Assembly (NCBI GenBank): GCA_019217005.1
Contig: JAHBNG010000061.1
Span: 16,687-80,686 of the forward strand
From: Chloroflexi bacterium TSY
GTDB lineage: Bacteria > Chloroflexota > Anaerolineae > Caldilineales > Caldilineaceae
Direction of reading: 5' to 3'
DNA length: 64,000 nucleotides
Part shown: positions 63,952-64,000 of the stretch, one piece after another
Position numbering within the stretch: position 1 is the first letter of the stretch
How the letters are laid out: the number at the start of each line of letters is the position of its first letter
Made by a program: the position numbers and the translations under genes
Notes under the pieces: model-generated
Databases searched by the model: none
Told to the model about the DNA's origin: nothing
Seen by the model: only the letters and a program-made list of their open reading frames with translations

Positions 63952-64000
63952 CTTTACTTTCTGGTAAAGGCTTGAGTGACAAAGGGCAAACCGAAAGGGG
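63952..64000 (-). mobile_element. IS-A copy 5, partial at window edge
   Basis: CTTTACTTTCTGGTAAAGG begins at 63952 and the sequence matches the transposase-distal end of IS-A as at 33786, so the element runs out of the window in reverse orientation. Confidence 0.85.

Overview
The window looks like chromosome from an IS-rich member of the Chloroflexota (Anaerolineae/Caldilinea-like). This is an inference from gene content: a MalT-type LuxR ATPase regulator, a BTAD regulator, a NarL-type sensor/regulator pair next to a Tat-exported sugar-binding lipoprotein, CoA-transferase III, PhyH dioxygenases, sulfatases, long TPR lipoproteins and many small palindromic repeats. Composition is moderate GC. 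I see no rRNA, tRNA or CRISPR array. The number of broken genes and mobile elements suggests a genome under relaxed selection, as in a host-associated lineage.

Layout. 1-5.7 kb: 3' end of a hybrid histidine kinase, a CoA transferase and a LuxR/MalT regulator cut by one in-frame stop. 5.8-7.3 kb: first copy of a DDE insertion sequence (here IS-A). 7.3-15.6 kb: alpha/beta hydrolase; a solute-binding protein + sensor kinase + response regulator operon; a degenerate receiver; a PhyH dioxygenase. 15.8-21 kb: an ISAzo13-type element, a truncated solute-binding protein, a nucleotidyltransferase and an AAA ATPase/DUF4276-like gene pair, each gene of the pair broken by a different miniature element. 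21.2-31.4 kb (minus strand): a heterodimeric ABC exporter (one subunit broken), a GNAT gene split by IS-A, a sulfatase and two U32-family genes. 31.7-38 kb: a decayed copy of a recombinase/IS110 block, a Pycsar-effector-like fragment, nested IS-A copies, a second PhyH gene and a second ISAzo13 copy. 38-46.3 kb: dehydrogenase, sulfatase, sugar isomerase, several gene remnants, ISAs1, NAD(P)H/FAD oxidoreductase and NHL-repeat protein. 46.7-54.2 kb: a BTAD-cyclase-NfeD-like fusion regulator and an SPFH protein, separated by a dual tyrosine-recombinase element and IS110. 54.5-64 kb: a TPR lipoprotein broken by a miniature element, aminotransferase, SDR, an intact IS-A, FabF-like ketosynthase, OmpR-type regulator, ECF sigma factor and the start of another IS-A copy.

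The most informative content is the mobile fraction. Two miniature inverted-repeat elements can be excised on paper at their target duplications, and this restores four interrupted reading frames exactly. One family also has an empty site elsewhere in the same window. Three further small palindromic families (R1, R2, R3) lie in intergenic DNA, often just upstream of genes and once nested in each other. A fused double tyrosine recombinase lies inside inverted repeats that also bound a 148-bp gene-free element.
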